Positions 1-11,262 are shown, numbered from the stretch's first letter. The stretch: 64,000 nt of DNA from Excoecaria cochinchinensis (GCA_947683425.1 CANTUQ010000007.1:62001-126000), one strand, 5' to 3'. Numbers and translations are program-made. Notes: generated by a model from the letters alone, not told the origin.

Positions 1-361
1 AATCTGTGGCAAATTGTCCAATTTCAGGAGACAATATGGAAAATAGCAAGGATTGTTGACCCATTATTTACATTCTGTGATGAAATTGTACCATCCACAT
101 ATTATTTTGCAAACTAATACGACCAACAATTGAAGGGCTTGGTTTCCATCCGTCCACAATATATATGAATATTCTTTTGCATGAAAGTGTGGCAGAAGGA
201 ATTAAAACCTTACATTGAAATTTCTCTCCATGGCACATTAGCATGGAAATGGCTCATCAATGGTAACAAGAACATGTGCCAGTAAATGGCCATCTTACTT
301 ATCTTTTGACTCTCTCTTTATGTATGCACAGATGCATATACACAAATAAAAATATATTTAC
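1..361. other. Intron sequence of L-arabinokinase reaching the window edge
   Basis: The last exon I can place ends at 362 with a GT donor on the minus strand (361-360). I see no further in-frame exon of the family between 361 and 1, so this stretch is read as intron. The remainder of the gene, including the GHMP sugar-kinase half, lies outside the window. Confidence 0.6.
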
Positions 362-3300
362 CTTATCTGAAGCATAGTTTTTCCCAATAGCTGTCTCCTG
401 CAAAATGTGAGCTGCCACCTACATACAAAATGAAAGAAAAACCCACCTCAAAGATGTATGCAAACTTGAAGAAACATTGTGTGATAAAAGTTAAGAGGAG
501 AATATGATACCTCACCACCATTGATGCCTCCCTCATAGCATGGTTTCAAACTGATTGCACGTTCAAGGTAAGGCTTCCAATGACCAGTGAGTAAATCTCT
601 CCTAATCATCTCAACACCGCTCTGATAATACTGTTTCAAAGCATAAGATCTAGCCAAAATCAGTACTATGTAATATAGAGAGAGTAGGATAGGAAAGAAA
701 ACTAAATTGTGCAATCAGGTAATTGATCTCACCTCAAGCATATTTCTCAAAAATGGCTCTTCATTGAAGTAATCTCTTCGAACAAAGACAAAAGGTAGCT
801 TGTATGCGAGGGCCTCACTGACAGTACCATATCCAATTTTTCCTGAAACAATAAAAATCTCAATTTACTTAACTTCCTAACTATCTAACTTAGTCAGATA
901 CTGAAAACCTACATACGAACCAAGCATACAGTCAGATGCAGCAATAAGATCAGGTGTATAAGCATCTTTTGCCAGCTTTATGAAATTCTGTGGAAGCTCC
1001 TGGCTGTCAGAAGCACCACAAACCTAAATCAAAAAACAATATGCACCTTTAACAACTGCTTCAGTGGATATCATGGAAGCTCATATTACTAGCACACAGA
1101 TCTAAAAGTGTAATATGAAAGCTACCAGGCATAGCCAACCAGCAGGTAAGTAGTCTTGCTTCAAATTCCATCCAGCTGGCTGCATGTGGAAGAAAAAGGT
1201 TTGAAGTTAAAATAGAAATATCGGTCAGATGAAGAGAAATAAATAAAAAGAATCCTATATAAACATTTCAGATCTAGCATAAGATTCAGCATCAAAACCT
1301 GTCCCCCAAAATTAAGGATAACTAGCTTGACATCTTCACTGATACCAAGTTCCTTCCTTACCTACCAAAAGATTTTTTTGTTTTTTTAAAGAAGAAGAAG
1401 AAGCTAAAATAAAGCAAAGCTAATGATATATCTAATAAAGGAATGGCTAAATAAAGTGTCCCAGATCCAAACCTCCTTGCGGGCTTTGTGCAACCTCCTC
1501 ACAACAAGAGGTACGTCAATAACATCACGAAAAGCAGGCACTGCAAGGAGCAAAAGATAAATTAAAATAATGTATCAAATCCACAAATATTACATCAGCA
1601 TTGAAACAAAAGTACAAAAGAGCCCCTTTTCGAGAGGATGTGCAGGAAGCAACATACTTGGGCAATATCCTGGGAGACGGATTAGAAACTCACAATGCGA
1701 ATAATCCTCTGCTATCTGTACCAATATTGAACATCACAAAAAAATGTGCACCTATGCACTTTATTCATTACCTCAAAGAACAAGTCAAAAGGTACTGAAC
1801 TTGAAAAGATTGATTGTTCAAAATAGCAACTATGTACATCATAACAACCTTTCATATGTTAAAATGAGTTTAGTACAATGGAAAATTAATCACCACACAA
1901 CTGGCCAACCAAAAGGCTGACTTGAATTCTAAAATAGAGGTTAAAGGAAGAGCAAAATCACTATAGCTTTCATATAAACAATGCTTTCCTCACATGAAGA
2001 GTCGTTACTAACTATTGAAAGATATATTTCATGAAATATGGCTATATGAAGTATTTCATGTTCTTCAAGCAGCTCTAGTTGAAAATTTTTAGGGTTCATA
2101 TTCATGACATCATTGCAAATATCTGAACACGTGTTATATACTTGCGGATGAAACGGGATGGGTACAGGAAATGTACCCTCGCCTCACTTCGGATAACCAT
2201 TTGTCCACCTTTACTTATCTGCCAGTCATGCATTGCCTATTAAATCATATATACACACACACATAGACATTGAGTGAGATAGGGAGTTGATTTGCATTAA
2301 ATTATATAATACAGAGAGCAAGAATGGGGCTTGGAATCAAAACTGTGTATTTTGAGGTTGGATAGGGACTAATACTTGCTACCTTACCGATTCCAATAAT
2401 TTAAGGCATGACTAGATAATAGCAAGAACTATTACAATAAAAAGAGAAAAAAAAAAGAAAGAACATCAATTGTACAACCATAGTGCGGGAAATTATAATT
2501 CCATTATAAGAGTATATAAACACCTGCCAAACTATTGAACGATGATGATATCCAGCAGCCATCACATACTCTGCATAGATAAAGTCCCAGCTGCAACCAC
2601 AAAGAATACAAACAAAAACATGTTCACAAGTGTTTGCGTGATCATCTACCTAATAACTTCAAGGAAAAGAGACATCCAACACTCACAACTAGAATTCAAT
2701 TCACATATCTTATTTTTAAACCTTCCCATGCATCTTCATCATATATTCAAAACTAACACACAAACTTCTAATTATGATTTTTTTTTTAACGAAAAAGAAA
2801 AAGATTGCAGGATTTTCATCCACATATTCAATTATTATGTGGATGAAAATCGGAGGAAAGCATGTTCTCAAAATTCTGTTGCCCTGGTCAAGTATTCATG
2901 GAGGAACGACACCGTGAGAAGCAATTCTCAGGTGACAAGAGGGGTCTATTGAATCATGATGACATATCAAGTAAATGTTTACCTTGTGATAAACATTATA
3001 TGTTGAAAGTTCGGACTTCAATAGAAGTCAAAGAAAAAATGAATAGAGAAGCTCTAGGAATAAGAAGGCTAGTTATAGCTAAATACCTAAAGTTGGTGAC
3101 ACAAACAGAACGAATTCCAGCATCTGCTGCAGCGCGGCATGCAACAGGAACTACATCCGACACCTGTTTTTTCATGAGCACATATTAAGGTCAGCAATTC
3201 ATTTGGATTTTGGCCATTTTCAGCATCAAAATTAAATTGGAATAGAGCATAAATTATTAGAAAAAATATAAATACCACTAGGTCAGCTTTGATGCAGTTA

Positions 3301-4208
3301 AGCCACTCTACTTCTGTTGCCAAAATGGACTCCCTGGGTTTCACAGCTGTCTCAGAATACTACCATCATCCAGAGAAAATGAGAAAGGAGCCATTATTAA
3401 TATCCAAAAAAGTGCCTGACACTGAGGGGATGAATTTCATTGCGGATAAGATATTGTTATTCCCATAATGAAATCGGTGAGTATTAATATACCTTCTCTA
3501 ATGAAGCAAGGCGATCCACGGTCAAGGCATCTGCCTGAACTGCTCCACAATCCAATAGCACCTAAAAATTACAGAAATGAGATGCAAAATATGCTAAAAG
3601 GTATTGAGTAGAGAATATAAAGGGAGGGAACAGATAAAATTACATTGAAGAATTACCTTACGAATGAAGAGTCGAGGGGACTGTATCTCAGAAGTGAATA
3701 CGAAGTCAGGTGCACCGGTGACCACGTGCACATCATGTCCAGCAAGAATTAAGTTTCTGACTACCTAATCATCAAATCAGGATAGTTCTTTTAAGAAACA
3801 AATTATTATGTTTAAATTGAATGATTTGCAAATTGGTGATTGTCTAAATATACAATAAAAACGCGTAAATAATAATTCAAATAACGCAAGCACAGCTTGA
3901 AACATAAATCAAAGAAAATGATTCACCATTGGCTATTATTATACAAATAATCACGAGCCTAACACATGTACTACTAATTCCAATAGGAATCACACTAACA
4001 GGAAATTTGATTTTGATCTAAAGCTTCTCAATGCATGTTGATCCCACATTCAATAATAATGATAAATGAAAGGGAAAAGAAAAGTGATCAGGTGGAAAGA
4101 GACCTCAACGACCCGAGTGGCATGGCCAAAACCATGGCCAGTGACATAATAAGCGAAGACCAGGTGCTTGCTCGAAGCCGATACTCCATCACTCTCCTCG
4201 ATTCTCAT
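362..4208 (-). CDS. ARA1: L-arabinokinase, N-terminal 381 residues (3' part outside window)
   Basis: L-arabinokinase phosphorylates free L-arabinose to L-arabinose-1-phosphate in the cytosolic salvage route to UDP-arabinose. Fourteen exons join in frame: 4208-4104, 3764-3657, 3561-3493, 3359-3276, 3163-3087, 2590-2524, 1715-1658, 1540-1473, 1361-1299, 1179-1126, 1023-921, 842-733, 630-511 and 418-362. Together they give 1143 nt, or 381 codons. The start ATG at 4208 opens MRIEESDGVSASSKHLVFAY, followed by the glycosyltransferase-like motif YVTGHGFGHATRVVE. Later landmarks are VSDVVPVACRAAADAGIRSV, GYGTVSEALAYKLPFVFVRR and SLKPCYEGGINGGE. This is the N-terminal glycosyltransferase-like half of a protein of roughly 1000 residues. 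The GHMP kinase half that carries the activity is off the left edge. No frameshift or premature stop was seen. Family assignment is from remembered plant sequences and is strong. Confidence 0.93.
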
Positions 4209-4371
4209 TTTTCCTTTTGCTTTCGCTCTACTCGATGTTGCTGGCGCTTGAGTGGCTAAATATGGCAGTTTGCAGAGGTATATTTTTTCTGAATATGAAG
4301 GGCAATTCTTTAAAAAGGAAAAAACGGAATTGCGGATAAAGCGGATAGCGAAATTATTTTATGATACTTAG
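4209..4371 (-). promoter_or_regulatory. 5' flank of L-arabinokinase
   Basis: Short region upstream of the L-arabinokinase start. No clear TATA box was recognised. It is GC-richer next to the start codon and then becomes AT-rich. The transcription start cannot be placed from sequence alone. Confidence 0.35.
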
Positions 4372-4764
4372 TTGTGATTGGATGGTGTTTCATACTGTAT
4401 GACTGTTTTTTAGAATTTATGTTTGGAAATATGGTTTTTTTTTTTTGTAATTTACGACCTGTTGTTATTTAATTTAATTGTATTATATTAGACAATTTCA
4501 TATTAAAATTACATAAATATCTCCAATTATTATAAAATAATAGTTTTTAAAGAGTATGTTAAAAATTATAAATAACAATGAAAGTTATAATTGAAAGTGA
4601 AATTTTTGTATAGTGAAAAATCACCAAATTATTGAAAAAAATGACTGTTTTTCACGATTTTATAATAATGAATAAAATCATAGAACATAATACAATTTTT
4701 TGAACCATGAAAACAATAATTATTTTCAGTTAATAAAGAATGAAAAATCATCTTCCAAACACAA
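4372..4764. mobile_element. Possible MITE with imperfect terminal inverted repeats
   Basis: The left end TTGTGATTGGATGGTGTTTC resembles the reverse complement of the right end, TTGTGTTTGGAAGATGATTT. The interior is AT-rich and has no coding potential. I could not establish a target-site duplication. The next ~690 bp (4765-5452) are AT-rich spacer in which I see no gene. Confidence 0.35.
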
Positions 4765-5452
4765 GTTTACTGGATAAACCAAAAACAATGGAGAATAAGA
4801 GCTACTCTCAATTCATGATAAGAATCACCAAATTTTTGGTTTGCCACGGAACTCTAGTTTTCCTTTGAAATAGCTGATGAGCGCTGACTAGACGGTGAGT
4901 TTTTGATAACTACCTCTTCCCGATCCGGAAGCATAGCTGGCGTGTACCTTTAGAATTTCAAATTCCCCCATTTTGGCAATTTGGTTGAGAAGAACTACTA
5001 AAACAAAAGAACTATATTGGGAATTACATTATTAAATCGAATACTACTACTTATCTGGGTGCATTCAGTAATGTCACTAGAAATAAATGTAAATATAAGA
5101 AATCAACCAAACCTCTAGGTTGCTCAAAAAATATAGTTTGATATATCGGTATGTATATATAAATATATTAAAGTTGGATGATAGAAATTTTCAATTATTG
5201 CTATATCTATTAGTATAGCAAGTATGATATACCGAGTTGAATGTAAATGGGCATAAAAAACAAAATTGTAATGTGATTCATAAAAAATATATATATATTT
5301 GGAAAATAGAAAATTATTGATAAGATAAAAAATTAATTTTAAATTAGATATTTTTAAAAAAGTGGATTAATAAAATATTGACTGAAAATAGAATTCTCAT
5401 TAGAAAGGAGTATTTTTAAAAAATAATATTTTTATAATGAGAAAGTTGGTGC

Positions 5453-6385
5453 GTTTACTTACAGAAAACAGTTTTCTATTTTCTGTATTCTATTTTCTTA
5501 GAAAATTGGAGTATGTTTTGTAGAAAATTTAGAAAACGCCTTTATTTATCAAGAAATGAAAAATTAGAGTATTTATTTTCTATATATATGTGTATGTATG
5601 TATGTATATATATACATATGCATATCAATAAATGAAAAATTAGAGTAATTATTTTCTATATATATGTGTATGTATGTACATACATACATATATATACATA
5701 TGCATATGCATATCAATATACATACACACGTATGTGTATATATATATATATATGCATATGTATATATATATATATACATATGCACATGCACATGCAAATG
5801 CACATATATATACACACACACACACACATATATATATGTATGTGTGTGCGCATTTGCATGTATGTGTATATGTATATGCATATATATGTGCATGCATATA
5901 TATATATACATGTGTGTGTACACACACACATATATATATACACACACATATGTACGTAGACACACACATATGTATGTACATACATATATATGCGCGTACA
6001 CACACACACATATATGTATGTATGTATGCATATATGTATGTATGTACGTACGTATATAAGTACATACATATATGTATATGCATGTATGTACATACATACA
6101 TGCATGTCTATGCATACATATACATACACATATATATGTATGTACATACATGTATATTTATGTGTGTGTGAATATATACAAACACATGTATATATATATA
6201 TATTAAAATGATTTAGAAAATTTAAAAAATATCTTTTATTAGTTTTCTAATATCTTTTTTATTTTAGAAAACTGGAAAATTTATTTTCTATTTTAGAAAA
6301 TTGACTAAAATAAACATGATCTTTATTTTTTTGTTTTTTGTGAAAAATTTTTCTGAAAAACTGGACCAATTTTCTGTAAGTGAAC
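5453..6385. mobile_element. MITE-like unit, copy A, with microsatellite core
   Basis: The left terminus GTTTACTTACAGAAAA (5453-5468) pairs with the right terminus TTTTCTGTAAGTGAAC (6370-6385), with one mismatch in 16. Between them lie an A/T-rich left arm, about 630 bp of microsatellite, and an A/T-rich right arm. The left arm recurs at 6782-6860, and the right arm recurs near 6613-6781 and 14270-14450. This is therefore a repeated unit and not a one-off hairpin. It has no transposase. Confidence 0.6.
5576..6208. repeat. Compound microsatellite (TA/CA/TATG type)
   Basis: Alternating purine-pyrimidine sequence made of TATA, CACA, TATG, CATA and TGTG runs, with many TATGCATA palindromes. It is open in several frames on both strands only because it lacks T-A-A and T-A-G phasing. 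The apparent Tyr/His/Ile/Cys/Val-rich reading frames are not genes. Confidence 0.9.
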
Positions 6386-6418
6386 AGGTTTTAGGTGTTT
6401 CTTTTGAAAACACGAAAC

Positions 6419-6590
6419 CTTTAATTTTTTTTAATGGTATTTTTATAAAAACACCTTTTTAAAATACCAATTAATTGACAAAAGTTGTGGGCCAGAGCGG
6501 GATGAAAGAAGGGAAAATGGGCTCACGTAGAAAGAAGTAAACCAGGAGGGCAATTTGATAATTTGGCGTCCTCAGGGCTTTGGTTTGTAG
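6419..6590 (+). repeat. Extra copy of the RPB10 upstream (promoter) segment
   Basis: About 172 bp nearly identical to 14455-14627, immediately upstream of the RPB10 transcription unit. Shared features are a T-rich start, AATACCAATTAATTGACAAA, a TGGGCC box (6488-6493 here, 14524-14529 there), TGGGCTCACGTAGAAAG and GGCGTCCTCAGGGCTTTGG. TGGGCC/GGCCCA boxes are known TCP-bound site II elements of plant housekeeping promoters. Here the copy is followed by repeat sequence and not by a gene, so it looks like a displaced promoter duplicate. Confidence 0.85.
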
Positions 6591-6612
6591 CTGACTTTTT
6601 ATAGTATTAGTT

Positions 6613-6781
6613 ATTTATTTTAGAAATCTGAAAATTTTATTTTTTATTTTAGAAAATTGATTAAAATAAATATAATTTTTATTTTTTATTTTCTGTGAAA
6701 ATTTTTTCTGAAAAACTGGACCAATTTTCTGTAAATGAACAGATTTTAGGCGTTTCTTTTGAAAATACGAAACTTTATAGA
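6613..6781. repeat. Partial copy of the right arm of the MITE-like unit
   Basis: Matches 6245-6424 with scattered substitutions, including the right terminus (TTTTCTGTAAATGAAC here) and the following TTTTAGGCGTTTCTTTTGAA. It lies between the duplicated promoter segment and the second left arm. Confidence 0.7.
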
Positions 6782-7090
6782 AAATAGTTTTCTGTTTTCT
6801 GTATTCTATTTTATTAGAAAATTGGAGTATTTATTTTCTGTAGAAAATTTAGAAAACGCGTTTATTTATCAAGAAATGAAAAATTAGATTATTTATTTTA
6901 TATATATATATGTGTATGTATGTATATATATATATACATATGCATATGCGTATGCATATCAATAAATGAAAAATTAGAGTAATTATTTTCTATATAAATT
7001 TGTATGTATGTACATACATACACATAAATGCATATGCACATATATATCAATAAATGGTAAATTAGAGTATTTATATTCTATATATATGTG

Positions 7091-7149
<59 letters not shown>

Positions 7150-7230
7150 GTATGTATGCATGTGCATTTGCATGTATGTGTATATGTATATGCATATGTG
7201 CATGTGCATGTGCATGCATATATATATATA
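6782..7230. mobile_element. MITE-like unit, copy B, left half
   Basis: The left arm parallels 5461-5580 (shared TTTTCTGTATTCTATTTT, then AGAAAACGCGTTTATTTATC). It is followed by AATAAATGAAAAATTAGA and TA/TATG microsatellite ending at 7230. Copy B is split by the LTR retrotransposon; its other half resumes at 13846. Confidence 0.65.
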
Positions 7231-9821
7231 TGTCACACCCCATAAGTGGCCTAATTGGATTTAGCAATTTTTAATTGGGCAAATAAGGGTAATTGGGTAA
7301 TATTTAAGAGGAAAGTGGATTAAATTGCAAGAATGAAAAGTAATTAAATAGTAGATTTTATTTTGGTGAGGAAAAGGTAATTTAACAAGGACTTATTGGT
7401 AAAAGGGTATTAAGTGGATTTGAGGAATTGTGCATGTGTGCCAGGTGGAGGGTGAGTGTGTACGTGGGTAAGGGAAAGAAAGATCTGGGAAAAGTTTAGT
7501 TGGGTGAAAACAAAAGACTAAAGGTTTTCTCTCTTCTTGTTTTCCCTCTCACGTAAATCACATTCTGCTCTTACTCTCCATTTGCTGTTCTTCTTCCCAT
7601 TTTTGCATGTGTATTCTGTTGTGGGTCTAGGATTGGAGGTTGGATAAGAAGTTCCAGAGGTAAGTGGCTTTTAGTTTCTCCTGTGGTTCTGCTTCTCATT
7701 TGAATTATTTAGAAATTTTGTCTTTGGATCTTTGATTGTGGTCCTACTTGTTTGCAAGCTCCTGAGGATACAAGGAAGGAGAAGGGAAAGGGCAAGGTTG
7801 TGGATTGAGGATATTTCAGTGAACATTTTTGAACTTCAAACAGGTTTGGGAGTGTGTCTGTCCTTTTTCATTTCGGATCCTAATTACTGTTCTAATATGA
7901 ATATTTGTTAGGTGTGTTTGTTTAACAAAATATATGAGAAATGCAAAGTGTATAGATGATTTCTGTAGAAAAGTATGCAAGTGAGATGTTTGTGCATGAA
8001 TGTGGATATGAAATTCTAAGATGAATACTTCCTGGTTTTAGCCTCTGTTTTAGTGTTAGTTGTAAAAAAATGTATTATTGTGTTATAATTGCTGTGATTG
8101 TGTTCAGAAGACCTAATGGTATGTATTTGCATCATTATTGCCTGAAAAATAGATTTGGACAAATTGGGGTTTAAGTTTTGATTGAACTCTGTCTTTACAA
8201 TTATCTGGTTTTTCACGTTTTTCTGGGTTTGGATTTCTGAAAAATTAGTTTTGGAGAAGATGAAGGAATGTGAGAAGAAGGTCACGTGACGTGACTGGTG
8301 GTCACGCCGTGACCCCCTTCTCGGCTGAAGATCACGAGGCGCGAAGCAGCTTCACGCCGTGACTCCTTCTTTGCTGAAGGTCACGTGGCGTGAAGCGGCA
8401 TCACGCCGTGACTCTCGCCCTTTTCCTGCGCGATTTCTTTCTCTTCTCTCACAGGAGTCACGCGACGTGACTGGTGGTCACGCCGTGACTACCTGCTGTT
8501 CTGGCTTGGCGCTCGCGTGAAGCCTGCGTCACGAGATTGGCTTGGCGCTCGACGTGACTGGAGGTCACGACGTGACCAGTCTTCCTCCAGTTGCCCGTTT
8601 TCTAAAAGCATGATTTTTAACTTCTGATTTCAAGGGTTTTACACTACATGACGATTAATTAGTTTTAAAATCCGATTGTATTTTAATAATTGCATAATAT
8701 TGGGTTTTGTATACATGATTAATAATTAGTATACATGATTTACATGTTTATAGTTTATTTATCAGGGACTTTTTCAATATGAGCTATTTGTTCTTATTAC
8801 TTTCTGTGGTTAATATTTATATGTTTATATGTTTCTGAATTTGATTATTATACAAGTATACATGATTTATAAGCTAGTATTTAATGAAATTCTCATGATT
8901 TGATATATGAATAGTTGTGTTGTAAGCCTGTATAAGTCATAGTAGTGGATAAGTAAGCGCTTACTTAGGTCAGAGTGTGTATGCAGCTGCTATATGATAA
9001 AAATGTTATATGCGGGTCCGTTTGGATCCTTGTTTCGATCCTGTTAGGATCTATATGGAAATAAAGCGAGACCTCGGTCTCTATATGAAAATTACATGTT
9101 TGAGACTCATGTCTCTATATGCTTGGGATACTGTGTTCTATCAGTATCCAAAAGACCGTATCCACTTCTTAGGTTTATACCAGACTAATCAGGCTACATG
9201 TTTATATGTGATGTATATGATGAGATGTTTATTGACATGATTAAAGGTATATGTTGCACATGAATTCGTGAATATTCTATATCGGTGTAATGTAGAAAAG
9301 TATGTTTGCATACGTTAATTACTTGTTTTGTAAATATTTTAATGTGATGAGATGCTATATTGTATATTGTTATTTTGTTTTGTTCCTCCCCACTAAGCGT
9401 TATCGCTTAGCACGAGCTCTTTTCCCGTGCAGGTGGCGAGTGCTGTTCAGAGTCGGATATCTGCAGGTCGGCCACTAGGAGTCTTTTTGGATGAAGTTGT
9501 TTTATTTTTGAAGTCTTCCGCTGTTATATTTTTGTACATGGCTTATGTATAGCAAAATGAATCTTTTGTAAAGGAACAAGTATTCTTTTTGTATATGTAT
9601 TTGCATACAAGCCTTTTTGTAAAAATGATATAAATATGATATTTGTATAAGGACTTGATAAATATATGTTACAGGAATTTTCTGATCAAATGATTAAAAG
9701 TTTCTTTAAATCTCATTTGGTTTTCTTTTGTTTATTTATACAAGTGTAAATGTATATGTTTATATGTGTTTGCCCGCGTGACACTCCGGCATCCTTCCAA
9801 CGGGGATGGCGGGGTGTTACA
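7231..9821 (+). repeat. 5' LTR (2591 bp)
   Basis: Starts TGTCACACCCCATAAGTGGC and ends GGGGTGTTACA. Differences from the 3' LTR seen by eye are at 7632 (A/G), 8987 (C/T), 9415 (A/G), 9596 (T/C) and 9781 (A/G), plus an extra 8-bp tandem unit at about 8821-8828. It contains a GC-rich cluster of TCACG/CGTGA palindromic motifs (8278-8575) and a run of short hairpins (8950-9430). Small open frames inside it, such as those near 8016-8285 and 9010-9240, occur identically in both LTRs and show no protein character. Confidence 0.95.
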
Positions 9822-9824
9822 GCT

Positions 9825-9836
9825 TGGTATCAGAGC
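9825..9836 (+). other. Primer binding site, initiator-Met tRNA
   Basis: TGGTATCAGAGC lies three bases inside the left LTR. This is the standard plant retrotransposon primer site complementary to the 3' end of tRNA-iMet. Confidence 0.93.
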
Positions 9837-9954
9837 CCAGGTTTGGTGGTTCTGGGTTATGTTGTGATTGTTTGAGTATAGAGTCGAGTCTATGCATGAG
9901 AGTCAGTTTTGTATAGTGGCCTAATGCAGATGTCTTGTCTTTTGTAGAGTTTAT

Positions 9955-11250
9955 ATGGAGTCGGATCCAAGTGAGTATATGGGCGACACTATGAGCAGTT
10001 ATAATGTGGGTCCTAGAGAGAATCCAGTTAGAAGAGATGATCCAGTTAGACAGGATAGACATGAGCGGGAACCTGCACCAGCTGAGGGTGCAAATAGAGG
10101 TATTGCTTTTGATCCAGCGTTAGTTCAGGGATTATTACAAGTGGTGGATAGGTTGACTGCACCTAAGGCTCCAACTGAATTGTTAAGAAAGAGAGGAGCA
10201 GAGGATTTTCATGGGACTGCTTTAGATGAGTCCGATATAGCTGAGTTTTGGTTGAAGAGAGTGGACAGGATTTTGCAAGAGATTAGATGTCCTGCTGATC
10301 AGAGAGCTTCTTGTGCTATATCGTTGCTTCAGGGCCCAGCATACGATTGGTGGGAACTTGTACTGAGGAATCCTCAGCGACCAGCTGAGCTGACATGGGA
10401 TTATTTCAAGAAAGAGTTTGAGCAAAAGTATATAACAAAGGCATACCAAGAGGTGAAGTGGAGAGAGTTCATTAGCTTGAAGCAAAGGGGAATGACTGTC
10501 AGTGAGTATGACAAGGAGTTCAATCGGTTAAGCAAGTATGTGCCTGAGCAGTTATTGACAGATGAGTTCAGATGTAGGCACTTTTTAGAGGGATTGCGTG
10601 AGGTATTCAGAGGCCCCTTGTCTGCGATGATTGTTTTGCAGCCAGTTGGGTATTATCAGATTGTGGCTGCAGCAATGAGGTTAGAGGAATCTGAGGAGAT
10701 TAAGCAGAAGATGACACAGAAGAGAAGAGCACCAGAAGGAGGAAATGTGAGTGCTAAGAAAGCAAAGGGTACACCAGTTGAGCAAGGATCTAGAGGGAGT
10801 GTTCAGATGCCTTCACAGGTTGAGAGTGTAGCACCACAGGGTAATAGAGGGAATCGAGCACCAGAATGTGAGCACTGTCATAGGTCCCATTGGGGTACAT
10901 ATCGCAAGATTACCGGCGCTTGTTTCAAGTGTGGAAGCATGGAACATCGGTTTGCCTTTTGCCCTAGTCGACAAGAGAACCAAAATCAACAAGAAAGCCG
11001 AAAATCCAATGTTATCCAAAGCAATCGTGAAGGAAGTCGAGCTCCGAGAGCACCATCAGAAACCGTGCAGCGACCTGGTGCTACTGAGGATCATAATCAG
11101 TATAGAGGTTATGCTATGATTGCTAGGGATGCGACTGGTGCAGCGGGTCCTTCGGGTAAGTGTTTACATGTTCAGTTTTGTCTCGTTTCGGTTTTGATAT
11201 TTGGGTTGTATTCGGTAAGCAAGGAAATTTCGAGGACGAAATTTTCTTAA
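9955..11250 (+). CDS. Gag polyprotein of the TR-GAG element
   Basis: 431-residue retrotransposon capsid protein that would assemble particles around element RNA. Residues about 80-250 form the retrotrans_gag domain (AEFWLKRVDRILQEI, LLQGPAYDWWE, FLEGLREVFRGPL). A basic Gln/Arg-rich region follows. Near residues 303-343 there is a degenerate CEHC-type cluster, then a CCHC zinc knuckle, CFKCGSMEHRFAFC, expected to bind RNA. The frame ends only 12 bp before the 3' LTR. Its last residues, KEISRTKFS, are encoded by the hairpin motif AAATTTCG-AGGA-CGAAATTT, which in related full-length Ty3 elements I recall lying untranslated after pol. I infer that a deletion removed pol and joined gag to the 3' end. 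The frame is intact, so it may still be expressed. Confidence 0.92.
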   Translation: MESDPSEYMGDTMSSYNVGPRENPVRRDDPVRQDRHEREPAPAEGANRGIAFDPALVQGLLQVVDRLTAPKAPTELLRKRGAEDFHGTALDESDIAEFWLKRVDRILQEIRCPADQRASCAISLLQGPAYDWWELVLRNPQRPAELTWDYFKKEFEQKYITKAYQEVKWREFISLKQRGMTVSEYDKEFNRLSKYVPEQLLTDEFRCRHFLEGLREVFRGPLSAMIVLQPVGYYQIVAAAMRLEESEEIKQKMTQKRRAPEGGNVSAKKAKGTPVEQGSRGSVQMPSQVESVAPQGNRGNRAPECEHCHRSHWGTYRKITGACFKCGSMEHRFAFCPSRQENQNQQESRKSNVIQSNREGSRAPRAPSETVQRPGATEDHNQYRGYAMIARDATGAAGPSGKCLHVQFCLVSVLIFGLYSVSKEISRTKFS

Positions 11251-11262
11251 GGAGGGGTGAGT
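11225..11262 (+). other. 3' motif and polypurine tract
   Basis: A perfect 8-bp inverted repeat (11225-11232 and 11237-11244, AGGA loop) is followed by AAGGAGGGGTGAGT directly before the 3' LTR. The purine-rich tract is the expected plus-strand primer. Confidence 0.8.

Noticed and set aside
5573..6211. Long open frames rich in Tyr, His, Ile, Val and Cys on both strands
   Set aside because: They are read through TA/CA/TATG microsatellite, which is open in many frames at once; no codon bias or domain.
8016..9240. Two small ORFs in the LTR (8016-8285 minus, 9010-9240 plus), repeated in the other LTR
   Set aside because: Identical copies follow from LTR identity; one overlies a chain of hairpins and neither resembles a protein.
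9817..11119. Other-frame ORFs across the gag region
   Set aside because: Shadows of the 431-codon gag frame.
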